Assembly: GCA_001898095.1 (NCBI GenBank)
Contig: MKSH01000247.1
Location: forward strand, 65,688-83,682
From: Solirubrobacterales bacterium 70-9
GTDB lineage: Bacteria; Actinomycetota; Thermoleophilia; Solirubrobacterales; 70-9
DNA: 17,995 nucleotides
Direction: 5' to 3'
This document shows, one piece after another, positions 14,625 through 17,995 of this stretch (positions are counted from its first letter, which is position 1; every line of letters begins with the position of its first letter). The notes under the pieces were generated by a model. That model searched no databases. It was not told the DNA's origin and saw only the letters and a program-made list of their open reading frames with translations. Both the position numbers and the translations under genes were made by a program.

Positions 14625-15378
14625 GTTCGAAGGTCGGACGGCGATCGTCACCGGGGCGGCGGCGGGCATCGGCCGTGCCACCTGTTCGGCCCTGGTCGCC
14701 GAGGGCGCCCGCGTCCTCGGCGTCGACGTGCGCGCCGATGTCAGCGATCTGGCGGCGGAGCTCGATGACGGACGGGCAGCCGTCGTTCCGTTCGAGGCCG
14801 ATGTCTCGAAGGAGGAGGGCGTGGAAGCCTACGTCGCGGCGGCGACGCAGGAGCTGGGCGGCGTCGATCTGTTCTTCAACAACGCCGGGATCCTCGGGCC
14901 CTCCCGGCCTTGGATCGACACCTCGGTGGAGGACTTCGACGCGGTGATGGGCATCAACGTCCGCGGCGCCTGGCTCGGATTGCGGTCCGTGATGGCCGCG
15001 ATGGCGGAGGGCGGGGGCGGGGCGATCGTCAACGCCTGCTCCATGGGCAGTCTGGTGGGATTCGCGAACGCCAGCCCATATATCGCCAGCAAGCACGCGC
15101 TTCTCGGCCTCACGCGGGTCGCCGCTATCGAGGGCGCCGCTCACCAGATTCGGGTCAACGCTGTCTGCCCCGGGCTGATCGACACCGCGATGGGGGAGCA
15201 GGTCGCGTCGGATTTCGGCCCTGGGTGGGACGACTTCGTCGCGGGCTCGACTCCGATGAAACGGACCGGCACCCCGGCGGAGGTGGCGGAGGCCGTCTGC
15301 TTTCTCCTCTCCCCGGAGGCCGGGTACGTCACCGGCAGCATCCTCTCGGTGGACGGCGGAATCGTCGCGGCGGGGTAG
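14614..15378 (+). CDS. Short-chain dehydrogenase (SDR2)
   Basis: A 254-aa classical SDR with a complete active site: TGAAAGIG (13-20), NNAG (89-92), Asn115, Ser143, Tyr156 and Lys160 (YIASK). It has the PG motif after the catalytic helix and the usual C-terminal SVDGG. Asp38 at the end of the second strand predicts NAD(H) use, so it probably acts as an alcohol dehydrogenase in the oxidative direction (inference). It resembles the FabG/2,5-diketo-gluconate/cyclohexanol dehydrogenase group, and the substrate is unknown. The ATG at 14614 lies inside the end of the VOC gene. The frame is open upstream to 14392, but homology begins at this ATG. It is the second gene of a two-gene unit ending before a 237-bp intergenic region. 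Confidence 0.92.
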   Translation: MPARFEGRTAIVTGAAAGIGRATCSALVAEGARVLGVDVRADVSDLAAELDDGRAAVVPFEADVSKEEGVEAYVAAATQELGGVDLFFNNAGILGPSRPWIDTSVEDFDAVMGINVRGAWLGLRSVMAAMAEGGGGAIVNACSMGSLVGFANASPYIASKHALLGLTRVAAIEGAAHQIRVNAVCPGLIDTAMGEQVASDFGPGWDDFVAGSTPMKRTGTPAEVAEAVCFLLSPEAGYVTGSILSVDGGIVAAG

Positions 15379-15404
15379 CGCGCGCGGGCCGGTCCGCGCC
15401 GGCG

Positions 15405-15420
15405 TGACCCATATGGCGCA
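15405..15420. promoter_or_regulatory. Weak third copy of the TGACCC-N4-GGGTCA dyad
   Basis: TGACCCATATGGCGCA keeps one perfect half-site (TGACCC) and a degraded second half, matching the 14031 dyad at 11 of 16 positions. Its centre is 48.5 bp before TTTTAT at 15461. Alone it would not be called; the shared spacing with the other two copies is the reason to list it. Confidence 0.28.
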
Positions 15421-15516
15421 TTCAGACCCGAGATCTGGGCGAGCGAGACGACCGGTCCGCTTTTATGGGTCCGGGTGCTATGGAGACCGATTCCTCGCCT
15501 GCCGAGCGCGGCCGGG

Positions 15517-15582
15517 CGGGGTGGCTCCAGGGTCGCTACAGAGACGAAATTGGACAGCTCGGCAGACCGGCAACCCTCCCCG
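15517..15582 (+). other. Potential structured mRNA leader
   Basis: CGGGG (15517-15521) can pair with CCCCG (15578-15582), and AGGGT (15529-15533) with ACCCT (15573-15577). The 3' strands are contiguous, giving a 10-bp helix with a 7-nt one-sided bulge closing a 39-nt internal region. That region contains a small CGG-CAGA-CCG stem (15560-15569). It ends 33 bp before the binding-protein ATG. No known riboswitch family was recognised. Confidence 0.3.
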
Positions 15583-15615
15583 AGCGCATCGTCCACCAAG
15601 AATGGAGAGACAAAG

Positions 15616-16899
15616 ATGAAGTGGTCTTGGTTTGCGGAGTATCGTCGCGCTTCGGTGGTGGTCGTGCTCAGTCTCGGCCTCTGCGCGCTAGCTCTCAGTG
15701 CCTGTGGAAGCTCGAGTTCGTCGACCTCGTCGGGCTCTTCTGCGTCCACCGAAGAATCCACCCCTTCGAGTTCGACTACCGCGTCATCCGAAGGCGGTAC
15801 GCCGGGGGAAATCGCCGCACCTCCAGGTGACGCGGCGGCCCTGAAGTATGTCCCGAAGTCGCTGCAGGGCAACTACTTCGGGGTTTCGACCTTCGCGAAA
15901 GTGGGCCCGAATCCCTACGCGAACTGGAACCCCCCGAAAGCGCCCTGGAAGTTCTGCCTGAGCGCCGGGTACCTGAAGAACACGTTTCGCCAGGAAGAGC
16001 TCGCCTCGGAGAAGGAAAACGTCGAAAAACTCGAACAGGAAGGGCTCGCCACCGGCGGCCTCACGGTGCTCGACTCCAACGGCGACCTGAACCTGCAGAC
16101 GTCGCAGATCAATCAGCTGGTCTCGCAGGGCTGCAACGTGATCATGGCGTTGCCGGTGGCGCCGACGGGGTACTGCAGCGCGGTCGAAAACGCGTTCAAC
16201 CACGGCATCCTCTTCTTCACGGTCAACGCACCGAGCGAATGCGACAAAGCGATCGGCTCGGCGGAGAACAGCTACGTGGAGTTGAGGGAATTGGCGAAGT
16301 GGATGGCCAAACAGATGAAAGGGAAGGGCAACCTCGTGATCATGGGTGGCCTACAAGGGTCACCGATCAATGCGGCGAGGGTCGGAGTCGCCAAGGCCGT
16401 GTTCGAAACCTATCCAGAAATCAACGTGGAAGGCGAAATCATCGGCGAATACACGTCGACCGTCGCCAAGACCGCCGCGCTGCAGTATCTGGCGACCCAC
16501 CCTGGCGAAATCAACGCGGTGTTCGACACCGGCGCCATGGCCACCGCGGCGGCTCAGGCGTTCGAACAGACCGGCAGGCCCGTGCCGCTGCTCAACAACT
16601 ACGCGGCGGACTGCTCCTGGCTTGCCTACTGGAAAGAAAACAACCTCACGTCCGAGACCTATGCGGAGGGTCCCCGCGCGACGGACAGCGAGGCCTACTA
16701 TCTGGTCCGCCGGATGCTCGAAGGCGAAGAGCCGACGGTCAACACCTTCATCTATCCGCTTCCGAGAGTGACCAACAGGAACCTTGGCGAATGGTACAAG
16801 CCGAGCATGACCGTCGACAGCGGCTGCTTCGCCGAGCCGCCCAGCGGACGCCAGGTCCCGGACAGCTACTGGAACCCGATATTCGAAAAGGCCTCCTGA
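15616..16899 (+). CDS. Sugar-type ABC transporter substrate-binding lipoprotein
   Basis: A 427-aa secreted lipoprotein: a charged start (Arg10, Arg11), a hydrophobic stretch 12-28, and lipobox LSAC with lipidated Cys30. A Ser/Thr/Gly-rich tether follows to about residue 65, then a type-I periplasmic binding fold (Peripla_BP_4). Family features include repeated two-lobe blocks such as QINQLVSQGCNVIMALPVAPTG, FFTVNAPSE and MGGLQGSPINAARVGVAKAVFETYPEINV. It would capture a sugar or small polar ligand outside the membrane and deliver it to an RbsAC-type importer. The ATG has GGAGAG 6 bp upstream. No ATPase or permease follows; the nearest pair is at the left edge of the window. A strong hairpin follows the stop, then SDR3. 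Codon use looks slightly less GC-extreme (many GAA codons) than in the neighbouring enzymes. Confidence 0.92.
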   Translation: MKWSWFAEYRRASVVVVLSLGLCALALSACGSSSSSTSSGSSASTEESTPSSSTTASSEGGTPGEIAAPPGDAAALKYVPKSLQGNYFGVSTFAKVGPNPYANWNPPKAPWKFCLSAGYLKNTFRQEELASEKENVEKLEQEGLATGGLTVLDSNGDLNLQTSQINQLVSQGCNVIMALPVAPTGYCSAVENAFNHGILFFTVNAPSECDKAIGSAENSYVELRELAKWMAKQMKGKGNLVIMGGLQGSPINAARVGVAKAVFETYPEINVEGEIIGEYTSTVAKTAALQYLATHPGEINAVFDTGAMATAAAQAFEQTGRPVPLLNNYAADCSWLAYWKENNLTSETYAEGPRATDSEAYYLVRRMLEGEEPTVNTFIYPLPRVTNRNLGEWYKPSMTVDSGCFAEPPSGRQVPDSYWNPIFEKAS

Positions 16900-16930
16900 G
16901 GCGTCCCGCCTTCGAGGTCAAGTGGACTAT

Positions 16931-16954
16931 GGCTCCCCGCATGTGCGGGGAGCC
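16931..16954 (+). repeat. Perfect 10-bp stem, ATGT loop, between binding-protein gene and SDR3
   Basis: GGCTCCCCGC-ATGT-GCGGGGAGCC is a perfect inverted repeat with no T-run after it. In binding-protein operons such hairpins often protect the upstream mRNA or lower downstream expression, so a stabiliser or partial terminator is likely. The SDR3 ribosome site (AGAAAGGA, 16955-16962) abuts the stem. Confidence 0.7.
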
Positions 16955-16971
16955 AGAAAGGACCGAGCAAC

Positions 16972-17763
16972 ATGGCGTTTGACGAGGCGGTCGCGACGGG
17001 CCAGGCTCCCTTGCTCCAAGGGAAGGTCGCGGTCATCACCGGTGTCGGCTCCGGGATCGGTCGCGCGGCACTCAGGATGTTCCAAAGTGCCGGGGCGACT
17101 GTCGTCGGCTGTGACCGGAACCCTGAGAGCGCGACGGCGGTACGTGAAGAGGAGTCGGCCGAGGTCTTGGTCGGGGATGTCACGAATCAGGCGGACGTCG
17201 ATGAGCTGATTCGCACCACGGTCGCAGCCCATGGACGGATCGACGCCCTCTACAACAACGCCGGGGTGGGTCTCCTCGCCGACAGGCCTGACCTCACCCA
17301 CGAAGTCACCGATGGCGACTTCGACAAGACGTTGGACATAAATCTGCGAGGTACGTTTCTGATGTGCCGTAGCGCGATCCCCCACATGTCGGAAGCCGGC
17401 GGGGCGATCGTCAACGCGTCGAGTATCTACGGGTTGATCAGCAGCGAGGGATCTCTGGCCTATGCCGCATCCAAGGCCGGTGTGCTGGGGCTGACCCGGA
17501 CGATCGCGAGCGAGTACGCAACCGACGGCATTCGCTGCAACGCGATCTGTCCCGGCTTCATCGATACGCCCATGCCGGCAGGTTTCATCGGGAAGCAGGA
17601 GGACCCGGAGCGGGTTGCGGCCGAAATCGAGGGTGCGCACCTCCTGAAACGGCTCGGTCGACCGGAGGAGATCGCGGCAACCGCGTTGTGGCTCTGCTCG
17701 GACGCCGCGACCTTCATCACCGGAGCCGCAATCGTGGCGGACGGTGGGTACACGGCGATCTGA
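16972..17763 (+). CDS. Short-chain dehydrogenase (SDR3, FabG-like)
   Basis: A 263-aa classical SDR with a complete set of motifs: TGVGSGIG (23-30), Asp48 at the end of the second strand (NAD preference, inference), NNAG (95-98), Asn124, Ser150/151, Tyr164 and Lys168 (YAASK), PGFIDTPM, and a closing VADGGYTAI. A 16-residue extension precedes the first strand, and the start is supported by AGAAAGGA at 16955-16962. It is a probable alcohol or hydroxy-compound dehydrogenase; FabG-like reductases look the same by motif. It is the second gene after the binding-protein gene, so its substrate may be the imported compound or an early product (inference). Two hairpins follow the stop. Confidence 0.92.
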   Translation: MAFDEAVATGQAPLLQGKVAVITGVGSGIGRAALRMFQSAGATVVGCDRNPESATAVREEESAEVLVGDVTNQADVDELIRTTVAAHGRIDALYNNAGVGLLADRPDLTHEVTDGDFDKTLDINLRGTFLMCRSAIPHMSEAGGAIVNASSIYGLISSEGSLAYAASKAGVLGLTRTIASEYATDGIRCNAICPGFIDTPMPAGFIGKQEDPERVAAEIEGAHLLKRLGRPEEIAATALWLCSDAATFITGAAIVADGGYTAI

Positions 17764-17810
17764 CCCGGCCTCCGGTGCGCTCCTTCGACAGGCGTACCGG
17801 CCTGACGCTT

Positions 17811-17844
17811 GGCGGCGCGCCTCCTCCCATCCCTCCGCGCCGCC
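17811..17844 (+). repeat. GC-rich inverted repeat downstream of SDR3
   Basis: GGCGGCGCG (17811-17819) pairs perfectly with CGCGCCGCC (17836-17844) around a 16-nt pyrimidine-rich loop. It lies 47 bp after the SDR3 stop and may be the first of two tandem terminator-like hairpins. Confidence 0.5.
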
Positions 17845-17870
17845 CGGGTGGTGTCCTGCATGGGCATCAC

Positions 17871-17905
17871 GGACCCGCCCCCAACCCACCCTTGGGGGCG
17901 GGTCC
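17871..17905. terminator. Strong 14-bp stem-loop, probable transcription terminator
   Basis: GGACCCGCCCCCAA (17871-17884) pairs perfectly with TTGGGGGCGGGTCC (17892-17905) around a CCCACCC loop. It is followed by ATCTATCTCC, only mildly T-rich, as in many actinobacterial terminators lacking a U-run. It probably closes the SBP-SDR3 unit and may act in both directions. Confidence 0.65.
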
Positions 17906-17995
17906 ATCTATCTCCACCCCGCGATATCCGCCCCCCGTTCCGTGGCCGCCCGTGAGCTCAGTCAGACGAATCCGCACTTGACGCATGCGTGGAGC
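17906..17995. other. Non-coding right edge
   Basis: No gene was recognised. Near the end TTGACG (17978-17983) overlaps the palindrome ACGCATGCGT (17981-17990) and could be a -35 for a gene beyond the window, but no -10 is visible. Confidence 0.3.

Larger units (their letters stand above)
15379..15615 (+). promoter_or_regulatory. 237-bp intergenic region: regulatory region and leader of the binding-protein gene
   Basis: It holds no gene. It contains a weak copy of the dyad (15405-15420), an AT-rich TTTTAT at 15461-15466 at the same 48.5-bp spacing seen upstream of SDR1, two GGTCCG direct repeats 14 bp apart (15454 and 15468), a potential long-range stem (15517-15582), and GGAGAG at 15604-15609 as the ribosome site for the ATG at 15616. 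No good -35 is visible. Confidence 0.4.

Noticed and set aside
15452..15473. GGTCCG direct repeats 14 bp apart in the SBP leader as a separate operator
   Set aside because: Six-base GC-rich repeats are too short to stand alone; mentioned only as part of the intergenic region.
15560..15585. CCGGCAACCCTCC resembling a core segment of SAM-I/SAM-IV riboswitches
   Set aside because: The other conserved core segments and helices are not found in the expected order, and the downstream gene is a sugar-type binding protein, not a methionine gene.
17688..17981. Open frame running through the end of SDR3 into the terminator region
   Set aside because: It is Pro/Arg-rich, overlaps SDR3 out of frame and crosses two strong hairpins; no ribosome site or domain is seen.
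17978..17990. TTGACG plus the ACGCATGCGT palindrome at the right edge as a promoter/operator
   Set aside because: No -10 or gene is visible before the window ends, so it cannot be supported beyond a mention.
1..17995. CRISPR arrays, tRNA/rRNA genes, insertion sequences, integrases, phage genes
   Set aside because: None were recognised in reading: no regularly spaced repeats, no transposase or integrase motifs, no tRNA-like cloverleaf noticed. The region reads as a metabolic gene cluster.

Overview
This 18 kb window is high-GC DNA with densely packed genes, many ATGA-type stop/start overlaps, GTG and TTG starts, and a Ser/Thr-rich lipoprotein linker. That suggests a soil actinobacterium, possibly of the Thermoleophilia/Solirubrobacterales type. 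The placement is inference from style only; there is no rRNA or other marker gene.

Layout. (1) 2-1491, plus strand: the 3' end of a ribose-type ABC ATPase gene overlapping its permease gene. (2) 7903 down to 1507, minus strand: lutA-lutB-lutC (iron-sulfur L-lactate oxidation, each pair overlapping by ATGA), a 123-bp gap with tandem inverted repeats and a possible promoter, then a LuxR/NarL-type regulator, an NTF2-domain flavin monooxygenase and a zinc alcohol dehydrogenase. (3) 7950-14033, plus strand, divergent from lutA: a short-chain dehydrogenase (SDR1), a HyuA-type ATPase subunit, a HyuB-type subunit with a fused zinc-ribbon tail, and a bicupin that begins on a TTG overlapping the hyuB stop. 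(4) 14142-15378, plus strand: a VOC metalloprotein and SDR2, behind a good promoter match. (5) 15616-17763, plus strand: a sugar-type substrate-binding lipoprotein, an intergenic 10-bp hairpin and SDR3, followed by two strong hairpins.

How the genes may work together (inference). The plus-strand genes look like one catabolic regulon: uptake by a binding-protein transporter, oxidation of alcohols by three SDRs (and the Zn-ADH), and an ATP-dependent HyuAB enzyme. The fused zinc domain of that enzyme points toward the acetone/acetophenone carboxylase branch rather than simple hydantoin hydrolysis. The bicupin, VOC protein and flavin monooxygenase would supply further ring or ketone chemistry, and LutABC would oxidise lactate made downstream or co-used. 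The substrate cannot be named from sequence.

The most interesting signal is a repeated dyad, TGACCC-N4-GGGTCA. It is perfect at 14031-14046, 13/16 identical at 7881-7896, and weaker (11/16) at 15405-15420. All three sites lie about 48 bp upstream of a -10-like hexamer, in front of the three plus-strand transcription units. This fits one shared activator (centre near -61) controlling the cluster.
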